NCBI GenBank assembly: GCA_022828105.1
Contig: JAJEJC010000008.1
Location: 1-64,000 of the forward strand
Source: Dehalococcoidia bacterium
GTDB lineage: Bacteria; Chloroflexota; Dehalococcoidia; Bin125
Length of the DNA stretch: 64,000 nucleotides
Direction: 5' to 3'
Below are positions 46,680-55,302 of this stretch, in pieces; the stretch's first letter is position 1; each line of letters starts with the position of its first letter. The position numbers and the translations under genes were made by a program. The notes under the pieces are model-generated. The model was not told where the DNA came from, ran no database searches, and was given only the letters and a program-made list of their open reading frames with translations.

Positions 46680-46727
46680 CTCTCCCCCCGCTTTGCGGGG
46701 GGAGATGCCGAAGGCAGAGGGGGGCTC
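46680..46727 (+). repeat. Palindromic two-hairpin repeat, single copy
   Basis: One unit: CTCCCCCCGC-TTT-GCGGGGGGAG, then TGCC-GAA-GGCA and GAGGGGGGCTCC. It sits between convergent genes, ending at the 3' end of the SnoaL-like gene. Confidence 0.85.
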
Positions 46728-46728
46728 C

Positions 46729-47106
46729 CTACCCGCCGGGCATCTGCTTCTGGAACGAGGCCATGTCGAAGTAGTCGCGCCAGCGGGCGATCTTGCCGTC
46801 TCGGATTTCGAAGACGCCGCAGACCTGCACTGCGACCTCGGTGCCGCCCATGTCGAAGCGGTCGATCCGCTCGTTGAGCACCACGTCGCCGCTTGAGGCC
46901 GAGTGCAGCACTTCCCAGCCCCGCGATGTCATCTGCGAGACGCCGGCCAGCGCCGCCTTGACCGCCTCAAGTCCCTCCGCCGGAGCCATCGGCATGTTGT
47001 GGTAGACCGCGTCGTCGGTGAAATACGACGCCAGTTGGTCGGCGTCGGGATGCTCCGCATCGAACTCCGCCATGAAGGCGTTGACCAGCGCTTCCGCATC
47101 GGACAT
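46729..47106 (-). CDS. SnoaL-like (NTF2-fold) protein
   Basis: 125-residue NTF2-fold protein. The pattern ALVNAFMAEFDAEHPDADQLASYFTDDAVYHNMP and the C-terminal GKIARWRDYFDMASFQKQ match limonene-1,2-epoxide hydrolase/SnoaL-like proteins. Function is unknown; a hydrolase or binding role is possible. ATG 47106 has AAGGAAT upstream. Confidence 0.82.
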   Translation of the reverse strand: MSDAEALVNAFMAEFDAEHPDADQLASYFTDDAVYHNMPMAPAEGLEAVKAALAGVSQMTSRGWEVLHSASSGDVVLNERIDRFDMGGTEVAVQVCGVFEIRDGKIARWRDYFDMASFQKQMPGG

Positions 47107-47157
47107 GAGGCATTCCTTTCGCTGCAGGCGTTGAGCCGTCGTCAAGTCTAGGCGTCG

Positions 47158-48216
47158 TCAGGCGCCCGACGACTCGCGGGCCAGGTCGGCCATCAGCTCC
47201 ATTGCCTCGGGTTGGTCCGTCCGGACGGTCAGGCCGGTGATGTAGCTGTCGGCCCAGACCTGGTAGCGCTCGCGAATCCGGGCCGGCGGTCCGAGCAGGG
47301 CCTGCTCGTCGAGGAACTCCTCCGGTACCTCCTCAATCGCCTCAGCCTTGCGGCCTTCCAGGTACAACTCCTGGATCCGCTCGGCGGCATCGCCGTAACC
47401 GCGCCGGACCATGCTCATCTTGTGGAAGTTGAGCGTCTTGTGGCCCATGCCGCCCACGTAGAGGGCGACGCGCGGCTTCATCTTGCGGAAGGCGTCGCGC
47501 AGGTCGTCGGTGATTTCGACTTCGGCCGACGACTGGACTTCAAAGTCGGGCCACCATTTGGCGGTGCCGCTCCTGGCTTCCGTGCGCTTGAAGCCCTCTT
47601 CGACCCAGGGCGCGAACAGGTCGGCGTTGTACGGCGTCAACCCCAGCGGCAGCCAGCCGTCGGCGACCTCGCCGGTCATCCGCACATTCATCTCGGTGCC
47701 GGTGCCCAGCCAGATCGGGATGTTGGGATTCATGTGCAGGATTGACCTGAGCGGCTTGGCCAGCCCGGCGCTGCCCGGTCCCACGTAGGGCAGCGCGATC
47801 TCCTTGCCGTCGTGGGTGACCGGTTCCTCGCGGGCCAGAATCTTGCGAATGATCGCCACATAATCGCGGATCCGCGTGTTGGGCTTGCCCCACGGCTCTC
47901 CGTACCAGCCCTCGACGATCTGCGGACCTGACACGCCGATCCCGAGGATCACGCGGTCGCCGCCGGCTAGGGCGTCGATCGTGGCGGCGGTCATGGCCGC
48001 GTTGGCGGCCGTCCGCCCGGCGAGCTGGATGACGCCCGTGCCCAGGCGGATCTTCTCAGTCACTGCCGCCAGGTAGGCCAGCGGCGAGAAGGCGTCCGAG
48101 CCATACGCTTCGGCGGTCCAGACCGAGTCGTAGCCCAGCTCCTCCGCCCGACGGACGAGGTCCACGGGCAGTGTCATGTTCGCGCCGGAGTATCCCAGCG
48201 AGAGTCCGAGTTTCAT
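47158..48216 (-). CDS. LLM-class F420-dependent oxidoreductase
   Basis: 352-residue luciferase-like TIM-barrel enzyme. The N-terminal GLSLGYSGANMTLP and the segment RLGTGVIQLAGRTAANAAMTAATIDALAGGD are typical of F420-dependent members of the Rv3520c type. The substrate is unknown. It is upstream of, and on the same strand as, the SnoaL-like gene, and 23 bases downstream of the VOC pair. Confidence 0.9.
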   Translation of the reverse strand: MKLGLSLGYSGANMTLPVDLVRRAEELGYDSVWTAEAYGSDAFSPLAYLAAVTEKIRLGTGVIQLAGRTAANAAMTAATIDALAGGDRVILGIGVSGPQIVEGWYGEPWGKPNTRIRDYVAIIRKILAREEPVTHDGKEIALPYVGPGSAGLAKPLRSILHMNPNIPIWLGTGTEMNVRMTGEVADGWLPLGLTPYNADLFAPWVEEGFKRTEARSGTAKWWPDFEVQSSAEVEITDDLRDAFRKMKPRVALYVGGMGHKTLNFHKMSMVRRGYGDAAERIQELYLEGRKAEAIEEVPEEFLDEQALLGPPARIRERYQVWADSYITGLTVRTDQPEAMELMADLARESSGA

Positions 48217-48239
48217 TGTTCAGTCCTTCCTGCTGCGGG

Positions 48240-48869
48240 TCAGCGCAGCGTGATCGATCCTTGAGGCCCCGCAATCACGGCGATCAGCGCCGGCTCGGGA
48301 CCTTCACGCAGTTCCAGTGCAACTCCCATCGCCTCGTGCGCCTTGCGCACCGCGGCGACATCAGGATGCTCGCCATGCCACGATGCGAGGCGCGCGCCCT
48401 TGACGGCCGTGGTCGACGGATGCCGCGCGTCGCCCCAGTCGATCAGGAAGGGTACGAGTCCGCCCAGAACCGGCGGCCAGATCGTGCGAGTCAGTCGCCA
48501 GTCGAGTCGCATGCCGTCTGCGAGCACGCGGCCCAGCGGCCGCACCTCGCCGATGTCGTATCCGGCGTCGCGCGCAGCGGCCGCGCGCTCGACGATCCCT
48601 GCGCCCGCCTTCCAGCACCAGTGCGGGACGTGCGCGCCGCGATCGCCGAAGTCGTCCATGCCGAACGGCAGCGGTCCTTCCGGATTCGGCTGCGCCGGGT
48701 CGGGCCCGATGATTTCCAGGTAGGCGTCGTCCTGCAGCGCGAGCAAGTGGTTGTACACGCCGCGTCCGGGAAAGTGGCCGCCGAGTTCGGGTCGCAGGCC
48801 GATTGCGGCTTCGATCTCGTCGACCGAGGCCTGCACGTCGGGCGTCGCGAGCACAATGTGGTCGAGCAT
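48240..48869 (-). CDS. VOC/glyoxalase-like protein (tandem copy 1)
   Basis: 209-residue protein with the Glyoxalase_3-like beta-alpha-beta pattern: MLDHIVLATPDVQASVDEIEA, GVYNHLLALQDDAYLEIIGPDP, and WRLTRTIWPPVLGG. It is closely similar to the next gene, so a tandem duplicate. No metal ligands can be assigned with confidence beyond H4 and E56. Function is unknown. Confidence 0.85.
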   Translation of the reverse strand: MLDHIVLATPDVQASVDEIEAAIGLRPELGGHFPGRGVYNHLLALQDDAYLEIIGPDPAQPNPEGPLPFGMDDFGDRGAHVPHWCWKAGAGIVERAAAARDAGYDIGEVRPLGRVLADGMRLDWRLTRTIWPPVLGGLVPFLIDWGDARHPSTTAVKGARLASWHGEHPDVAAVRKAHEAMGVALELREGPEPALIAVIAGPQGSITLR

Positions 48870-48889
48870 GACGATCCGCTCCGCGTCCG

Positions 48890-49516
48890 TTAGCGATAGC
48901 TGATCGAGCCGTCGGGACCCTGGAAGCTGGCGACCAGGGCCGGTTCGGCGGCTTCTCGCAGTTCGATGTCGATGCCCATCACTCGATGCGCGGCTCGTAC
49001 CGTGTCGAGGTCAGGGTGCTCGCCGTGCCACGATGCAAGCGTGACACCCTGGACCGCGGTGGTGGAGGGATGCGTCGCGTCGCCCCAATCGATCAGGAAC
49101 GGGAGCAGACCACCGAGATGCGGCGGCCAATCGCCGATCGTTAACCGCCAGTCGAGCCGTCCGCCATCGGGCAGATCGCGTCCCAGCGGGACGACCGGGC
49201 CCAGGTCGTAGCCGGCCTGCTTGATTGCAGCGGCGAGTTCGTCGATCTGTTCGTTGCCCTTCCAGCACCAGTGGGCGATATGCGCGCCCCGGCCGGACTC
49301 CCGTTCCAAGCCGAAGGGCATGGACCCGCCGCCTTCGTGCTCGGGATCGGGTCCGATGATCTCCAGGTAAGCGCCGTCCTGCAGTGCGAGCAAGTGGTTG
49401 TACGCGCCCATCTGCGTGAAGCGTCCGCCGACTTCGGCGCGCACGCCGGTCGCCGCCGCGATCTCGTCAACGGTGGCCTGCACGTCGGGCGTGGCCAGCA
49501 CGATGTGATCGAGCAT
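48890..49516 (-). CDS. VOC/glyoxalase-like protein (tandem copy 2)
   Basis: 208 residues; paralog of the previous gene with nearly the same start (MLDHIVLATPDVQATVDEIAA) and AYNHLLALQDGAYLEIIGPDP. ATG 49516 has GAGGAG upstream, better than an in-frame start 15 bases earlier. Genes from 47158 to 50741 run in one direction with short gaps and may form an operon. Confidence 0.85.
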   Translation of the reverse strand: MLDHIVLATPDVQATVDEIAAATGVRAEVGGRFTQMGAYNHLLALQDGAYLEIIGPDPEHEGGGSMPFGLERESGRGAHIAHWCWKGNEQIDELAAAIKQAGYDLGPVVPLGRDLPDGGRLDWRLTIGDWPPHLGGLLPFLIDWGDATHPSTTAVQGVTLASWHGEHPDLDTVRAAHRVMGIDIELREAAEPALVASFQGPDGSISYR

Positions 49517-49562
49517 GACGAGACTCCTCAATTCTCACAACTCGCAGTGGGTGTGTGCCGCT

Positions 49563-50741
49563 TCACTGGTGCGTTTCTTCAAAGTCGGCCTGAGCGCGAT
49601 CGCGCAGGTCGGGATCGGTCAGCCAATCGAGCGCGGCGTGGGCCATTGCTGTGGTCGCCGTCAGCGTGAGCTGGTGCCCTTCGTCACTGGCCGCCGCCGC
49701 CGTGAACTGCGGCGTGTGATTGCCGCTCTCGTGCGGGATGAAATACATCGGATGGATGGCGGGCACGACGTGGGAGACGTTGCCCATGTCGGTCGAGCCG
49801 AAGCTGCCCTGCACGCTGCCGTCGATATCGGCCGCCGTGACGCCCAGGTCGTGCCAACGCCGCCCGTATGCCTCGGCCAGTGGACCGTTGCTGGCCATGT
49901 TGCTGTAGCGTTCGCCGGCCTGCCATTCGACCGACCACTCGCAGCCCGTGGCCCGGGCGGCGCCCGCAAAGCAGTCTTCGACCCTGGTGATCGTCTCGTC
50001 CAGCAAGCGCTCGTATGGAGCGCGCACGTAGAACTCGGCCTGGGCGAAGTCGGGAATGATGTTGGGCTTCTCGCCGCCGTGATGGATCTTGCCGTGGATG
50101 CGCACGGTCGGGTTCGCCTGCTGGCGCAGCAGACCAATGGCCTGGTAGGCCAGCACCAGAGCGTCGAGCGCGTTACGCCCCTCCCACGGCGCGCCGGCGG
50201 CGTGCGCGTTCTTGCCGCGGAACTCAACGAAACAGGTATCGATGGCGAGCACGAACGGATAAATGATGTCGCCGGTGCCGGGATGGATCATCATCGCCGC
50301 GCCGACATCGTCAAACGCGCCTTCGTCGATCAGTCGGATCTTGCCGCCGCCGCCCTCTTCGGCGGGCGAACCCAGCACACGGACGGTGCCTTCGACGCCT
50401 TCGCGTTCGAGCGCCTCGGCGACGGCGAGTCCGGCCGCGACGCCGGAGATGGCGATCAGGTTATGTCCACAGGCATGGCCGATGCCCGGCAGGGCGTCGT
50501 ACTCGCTGAGCACGGCAATCGTGGGACCGCCCGAGCCGCGCGTGGCTTCAAAGGCGGTATCCATGCCGTACGCAGACGGCGTCACCTCGAACCCCGCATC
50601 GGCAAGCCACGAGGTCAACGCCCCGTGCGCGTGCACTTCCTCGTAGTTCTCCTCCGGATGGGAGTGGATGTCAAGGCTGAGGGCCCTGAGCGACTCGGAG
50701 GTCGCGTCAATCGTCTGTGAAGCAATATCCCAGAGCGACAT
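49563..50741 (-). CDS. M20-family amidohydrolase/peptidase (AbgB-like)
   Basis: 392-residue M20D-type metallo-amidohydrolase. Metal-binding segments: GIGHACGHNLIAIS (Cys/His), the SPAEEGGGGK Glu pair, an ACGH-linked dimerisation lobe about 180-300, and His in MVPAIHPMYFIPHESGNHTPQF (about 345-360, described by region). It resembles p-aminobenzoyl-glutamate and N-acyl amino-acid amidohydrolases. The substrate is unknown. Confidence 0.9.
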   Translation of the reverse strand: MSLWDIASQTIDATSESLRALSLDIHSHPEENYEEVHAHGALTSWLADAGFEVTPSAYGMDTAFEATRGSGGPTIAVLSEYDALPGIGHACGHNLIAISGVAAGLAVAEALEREGVEGTVRVLGSPAEEGGGGKIRLIDEGAFDDVGAAMMIHPGTGDIIYPFVLAIDTCFVEFRGKNAHAAGAPWEGRNALDALVLAYQAIGLLRQQANPTVRIHGKIHHGGEKPNIIPDFAQAEFYVRAPYERLLDETITRVEDCFAGAARATGCEWSVEWQAGERYSNMASNGPLAEAYGRRWHDLGVTAADIDGSVQGSFGSTDMGNVSHVVPAIHPMYFIPHESGNHTPQFTAAAASDEGHQLTLTATTAMAHAALDWLTDPDLRDRAQADFEETHQ

Positions 50742-50780
50742 TCGCTCCTCCTGTCACAAAACCAGGGCGGACGAATCCGC

Positions 50781-51587
50781 CTACTCCGTAAACCAGCCGC
50801 CGTCGGGGTGAATGATCTCTCCGGTCACGTAGGATGCCTCGTCGGAGGCGAGGAAACACGCTACTTTCGCGATCTCCTCGGGCTGGCCGAAGCGGCGCAT
50901 CGGAGTCAGGCTCAGGACCCACTGGTTGAGCTCCTCGTTGCCCGAGATCGCCGCGGTCATGGGGGTCTCGATAAAGCCGGGACCAATTGCATTGACGCGG
51001 ATGCCGTCCTGGACCAACTCCTGGGCCAGCACCTTGGTCAACATCCAGACGCCTGCCTTGGAAACGCAGTAGTTGGCCGCGCCCGGTTGCGGGAACTTGG
51101 CCATGATCGAGGCGATGTTGATGATCGAGCCGCCGTTGCCCAGCTCAATCATCTTGCGCGCGCAGGAGCGGTCGGTCATCATCACGCCGGTCAGGTTGAC
51201 CGCCATCACCTTCTCCCAGTGCTCGACGTTCTGATTGGTGATGAACGACGCGGTGCGGTCGTCGCCGATGTCGGCGGTCTCGCCCGAGACGTACTCCGCG
51301 TTGGAAATGCCGGCCGCGGCGACGACGATGTCGAGCCGGCCGAACTCGTCGGCACAGCGCTGTGCAGCGGCGTCGTTGGCCGCTTCGGTCGAGGTGTCGC
51401 ACTGGACCACGACGGCCCGGCGTCCGTGCGCCTCGACGGCGGCGACGGTTTCGGCCGCCCGGTCGGGCAGCAGGTCTGCCAGCAGCACGTCGGCGCCTTC
51501 CTGGGCGAACCGAATCGCGCAGGCAGCGCCAATGCCGCTCGCCCCGCCGGTGATCAATGCCGCCTGACCTTCAAGCGCTCCTGCCAT
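50781..51587 (-). CDS. SDR-family oxidoreductase
   Basis: 268-residue classical SDR: TGGASGIGAACAIRF nucleotide loop, catalytic Ser in NIASIMA, and YCVSK. An insert around residues 95-115 (SGETADIGDDRTASFITNQN) is longer than in the paralogs elsewhere in the window. Substrate unknown. Confidence 0.92.
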   Translation of the reverse strand: MAGALEGQAALITGGASGIGAACAIRFAQEGADVLLADLLPDRAAETVAAVEAHGRRAVVVQCDTSTEAANDAAAQRCADEFGRLDIVVAAAGISNAEYVSGETADIGDDRTASFITNQNVEHWEKVMAVNLTGVMMTDRSCARKMIELGNGGSIINIASIMAKFPQPGAANYCVSKAGVWMLTKVLAQELVQDGIRVNAIGPGFIETPMTAAISGNEELNQWVLSLTPMRRFGQPEEIAKVACFLASDEASYVTGEIIHPDGGWFTE

Positions 51588-51802
51588 GTCATCAGCCTCT
51601 CAATCCTGCATGATCGCCACGCGGCGAGCGCAGCCATTGGGATCCGTAGGCAGGATACGCGCTCGCGGACCCGTGGCGCTTCCGACGCGTCATGCGAGAC
51701 TGTGATGTCGTCGAGCTTGCCGTCGTTTGCGACGTGAGCGCCGATCTTCCTGACTCCGTTTCACGCGCGTCGAGCGATTCAAGGCCGTGAAGGGACCGAA
51801 CC

Positions 51803-53341
51803 ATGCGACAACTCATCTGGCTATTCCTGGGAGTCACAATTGGAGCAGGCGCGCTGGGCGCAGTGTGGGCGAGCGCCTCAGACACGGGCGACGATCCGTC
51901 GGGGGACGTGGACGTGCGAATCGTGCTCGAACGCTTGTCAGATGGCCGGGTGGAAGCCGGACTGCAACAGCGCGATCTCGACGGCGGGTGGAGCGAGACG
52001 CAGAGACCCAGGTTTCGCTTCCTTACGCCCGATGCCGTGAACGATCGGCCATTGTTCAGCTCGGAGATCACCGTCGACACCGAGAACCGGCACGAGCTTG
52101 TCGCGCGGGATTACGCCGACTATCTCTTTAGCGAGGGCGGAGCGATCGCCGAGAGATTCCATGAGCGATTCGGCGGCAGCGACGACGCGCCCAAAATGCT
52201 CTGCATCGTCGACCTCAACGATCGCGGCATTGAACCGCTCTGCGATGGCCTCGAGGCGGTCTATGCGGGCCCGGTTGAACGGATTGAGATCTCGAGCTAC
52301 GAGGCGTTCCGGCTCGACCTTGAGGCTCGACTGCTTGAGGATCGCGAGATTCGAGGCGCGTTCGCCACCAGCGTGCCGACGGCGAACGTCGTTGACGAGG
52401 TTCGCGAGGCGACTCGCCGATTCATTCGTTGGAGCTATTGGATCGAGCTGCTCGATCCGCACCTGCCCTCGCCGGACCATCTCTACTGCGTGATCGGCCA
52501 CGGCAGCGACGAGGACCTCTTCTGGGGCCTCTCGGCCGAGTCGTCGGTCGGCGCGGCAGGCATGCTGGGCCTCGACCTGCGTGCCGAGAGATACCCGACC
52601 GGCGCTGAGCAAGCCGACGCGGTCCGACGCTGCACGGCCGACGGCGCGGTGGCGATCGCCACCACGCTCTCCGAGCCCGATGCGCTGAAGCCGGCCGTGC
52701 AGGAAGCGATTGCCGCCGGGATTCCCGTGATCTCGTTCAACTCTGGCGTTGAGGATGCGGCAACAGTGGGAACTGCGCTGCACATCGCGCTCGACGACTA
52801 TGAGGCGGGCCGCATCGCCGGCGACGAGTTCAATGCGCGAGGCATTGAGGGGCACATCCTCTGCGTGATCCACGAACCGGCCAATCAAGGCTTGCAGGAT
52901 CGCTGCGATGGGTTGGAGGCCAGCTTCAACGGGACGGTCGAGCGCTGGAGCATGAACGACCGCGAGACCACCGTGGCCGAACTCCACGAGCGGCTCTCGC
53001 TGGGCGACGTGGACGGCGTGATTGGCCTCTCGTCGTCAATCGGCGCTGAAGTTCGCAGCGCGATCTTCCAGTACGACCGACGCCTGCCCGCGGCCACATT
53101 CGGCTTCAGCCGCACGATCGCCGAGTATGTCGCCGACGGCAGGTTGATGTTCGCCATCTTCGACCATCCCGAGATACAGTCCTACCTTGCGACCGTGGGA
53201 GCATTGCTGGCCGAGCGGCTGCGGATCGGTCCGCTCGCCTACTTCAACAGCGCGCAAATGTTGATCACGCCAACCGTCGTCGACGCAACGACAATGCAGA
53301 CCCTGCTTGACTCGTTGACGGCGGGGCCACAGCGGCCTTGA
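51803..53341 (+). CDS. Anchored periplasmic-binding-fold protein, extra half-domain (copy 1)
   Basis: 512 residues. A membrane anchor or signal is at 5-24 and a short beta segment at 36-75 (VRIVLERLSDGRVEAGLQQ). Residues 226-505 form a full sugar-binding-protein-like fold (Peripla_BP_4 type): GHGSDEDLFWGL, IPVISFNSG, and ILCVIHEPANQG. Residues 132-190 (LCIVDLNDRG...CDGLEA..G.VER) repeat 352-410 at a constant offset of about 220, so the chain carries an extra copy of half a lobe. No ABC permease or ATPase gene is near. The protein could be a sensor or receptor rather than a transporter subunit. Confidence 0.8.
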   Translation: MRQLIWLFLGVTIGAGALGAVWASASDTGDDPSGDVDVRIVLERLSDGRVEAGLQQRDLDGGWSETQRPRFRFLTPDAVNDRPLFSSEITVDTENRHELVARDYADYLFSEGGAIAERFHERFGGSDDAPKMLCIVDLNDRGIEPLCDGLEAVYAGPVERIEISSYEAFRLDLEARLLEDREIRGAFATSVPTANVVDEVREATRRFIRWSYWIELLDPHLPSPDHLYCVIGHGSDEDLFWGLSAESSVGAAGMLGLDLRAERYPTGAEQADAVRRCTADGAVAIATTLSEPDALKPAVQEAIAAGIPVISFNSGVEDAATVGTALHIALDDYEAGRIAGDEFNARGIEGHILCVIHEPANQGLQDRCDGLEASFNGTVERWSMNDRETTVAELHERLSLGDVDGVIGLSSSIGAEVRSAIFQYDRRLPAATFGFSRTIAEYVADGRLMFAIFDHPEIQSYLATVGALLAERLRIGPLAYFNSAQMLITPTVVDATTMQTLLDSLTAGPQRP

Positions 53342-53392
53342 ACCGGGTAGACCATTCCCTTCAGACCGGGCGCGCGGAACAGCAGGAGAGAC

Positions 53393-54985
53393 ATGATGCG
53401 AACACTGATGGCGATGTTGCTGGGCGCGCTCGTGGGCGCGGCGGCGCTTGGAGCAGTCTGGGCCGCCGTCCACGGAGGCCAGGACGAACAGCTTGAAGTC
53501 CGCGTCGCGGTCGAACGCCTTGCGGATGGGCGTGTCGAGATCGGTCTGCAGCAGCGTGCCGACTCCGGCGAGTGGGGCGAGACGCAGAGACCGCAGTTTC
53601 GCTTCCTTGCCCCTGGCGCGGACCCCGGAACGGTGAGGTACAGCTCACCGGTCGAGTTTGATCTCGTCACTCGAGCCGAGCGCATCACCGAGGCCTACCG
53701 GGCACAACTGGCCGAGAGCGGGCGAGGCATGGGGCACTACTTTGTGCGTCGATTCCACGCCGACGACGATCCCGAGACGCTCGCGCCTGTGCTTTGCCTC
53801 GTCGATCCCAATGAGACGGTCCTGGGTGCGATCTGTGACGGGGTCGGCGAGACATTCCCGACCGGCGTTGAGGTGATCACATCGAACGACTACGACGCCA
53901 TCGCCGATGAGCTTGAACGCCGCCTGTTGGCCGGAGAGGTCTCGCAAGTCATCGCGACGTCTTACCAGACCCTGGAGACCGCAGCTCTGGCGCGCGACCA
54001 CATCCTGCTCAACAATCCCGAACTTGGCTGGACGTGGATCCACTACTGGTTCGATCCGGTTGATCCGCAACTGCCCGGGGACGAGGACCTGTTCTGCGTA
54101 GTCAGCCACGGCGGCGATGATCTGTTCTGGGGTCTGGCCTCCGAGACGGCGACGTTCGCCGCGTCGGCGCTCGGCATCAACCTGCGCGCCGCGTCGTACA
54201 GCGAAGTGTCCGACCAGGCTGACGCGATCAGACAATGCGTCGACGACGGCGCCGTTTCGATTGCCACCACGTTGGTCGCACCGGACGAACTCGCTGCGGC
54301 GATTGAGGAAGCCACCGCCGCAGGCATCCCGGTGCTGTCCTTCAATTCGGGCGCGGAGGCGGCCGACCAGGTCGGCACCAGCTTCCACATCGGCCTCAAC
54401 GACCGGCGCGCGGGCGAGATTGCCGGCGAACAGTTCAATCGCGAGGGGATCGAAGGCACGATTCTCTGCGTGGTTCACGAAGCCAACAACGTCGGCCTGC
54501 GCGAACGCTGCGAAGGCCTCGCGTCCACCTACACCCATGGCAATGTCGAGGTCCAGAGTTACCCGGCCCGGGAAGCCGCCGATGCAGTGCTGGAGCGCTA
54601 CGCCGAGGGCGACATCGCGGCCGTGATGGCGCTCTCCGATACGGTCGGCGTACGAATCCTGTTCGCCCAGTGGCCTGACCCCGAGATCCCGTTGGCAACA
54701 TTTGGCTTCAACCTCGGCTTCGCCAAGTGGGTCGAAGACGGCAAGATCATGTTCGCGATCTACGACCATCCGCTGGTCCAGTCGTACCTGAGTGTGATGG
54801 GCGCGATGCTGATCGACCGAATGAAACTCGATCCCGTGACCCTCTTCAACGGCATGACCATGCTGATTGACCCGCAGATCGCGGATGCGGAACAGATGCG
54901 CCGGGTGACCAACGCGCTGATTCCGCCAGAAATCCAGGACCGCTATCTGAGTGACGACGAGAGCGGGAACGAGGAGTCAGAATGA
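53393..54985 (+). CDS. Anchored periplasmic-binding-fold protein, extra half-domain (copy 2)
   Basis: 530-residue tandem paralog of the preceding gene with the same order: anchor (5-25), beta segment VRVAVERLADGRVEIGLQQ (36-54), extra half-lobe (LCLVDPNE..ICDGVGE at 134-152), and full fold from about 233. The internal repeat partner LCVVHEANN..RCEGLAS is at 358-378. The C-terminus ends in an acidic tail (SDDESGNEESE). Strong similarity in GDD-LFWGL, SIATTL, PVLSFNSG and FNREGIEG shows common origin. Its start lies 51 bases after the first copy. Confidence 0.8.
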   Translation: MMRTLMAMLLGALVGAAALGAVWAAVHGGQDEQLEVRVAVERLADGRVEIGLQQRADSGEWGETQRPQFRFLAPGADPGTVRYSSPVEFDLVTRAERITEAYRAQLAESGRGMGHYFVRRFHADDDPETLAPVLCLVDPNETVLGAICDGVGETFPTGVEVITSNDYDAIADELERRLLAGEVSQVIATSYQTLETAALARDHILLNNPELGWTWIHYWFDPVDPQLPGDEDLFCVVSHGGDDLFWGLASETATFAASALGINLRAASYSEVSDQADAIRQCVDDGAVSIATTLVAPDELAAAIEEATAAGIPVLSFNSGAEAADQVGTSFHIGLNDRRAGEIAGEQFNREGIEGTILCVVHEANNVGLRERCEGLASTYTHGNVEVQSYPAREAADAVLERYAEGDIAAVMALSDTVGVRILFAQWPDPEIPLATFGFNLGFAKWVEDGKIMFAIYDHPLVQSYLSVMGAMLIDRMKLDPVTLFNGMTMLIDPQIADAEQMRRVTNALIPPEIQDRYLSDDESGNEESE

Positions 54986-55302
54986 ACCTCACTGCGGCGG
55001 TGTTCCTGCGACTCGCGCTTGTCACTCAGGTCATTCGAGTTCAGGACACTACTTGCGGATAGTGCGTCTGAGGGCGTAGCGTCCTAGACGACGGGGATGT
55101 TCTGGGAGTTACTCAATGACCAGCCCGTGCGGCTTGCTCTCCCCTTGCTCCCACCGTGTACTCCTTGGCAGTGCGTATCTCGTCTCGCGGAGGGCTGTCG
55201 CGCCCTCCGGAGAGTGGCTCAATGCGCACGCGTGGAGACTTCTTCCCCAGTAACCTGGGCGCCGCATTGCATTCCCGCGACGCCCGCGGAGGCCGTTGAG
55301 AG
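54986..55302. other. Intergenic region upstream of korA, hairpin
   Basis: 317 bases without a gene. At 55188-55209 a perfect 8-bp hairpin (CGGAGGGC, 6-base loop, GCCCTCCG) could be a terminator or an attenuator before korA. There are no recognisable riboswitch motifs by eye. The korA ribosome-binding site GGAGG is at about 55288. Confidence 0.5.
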
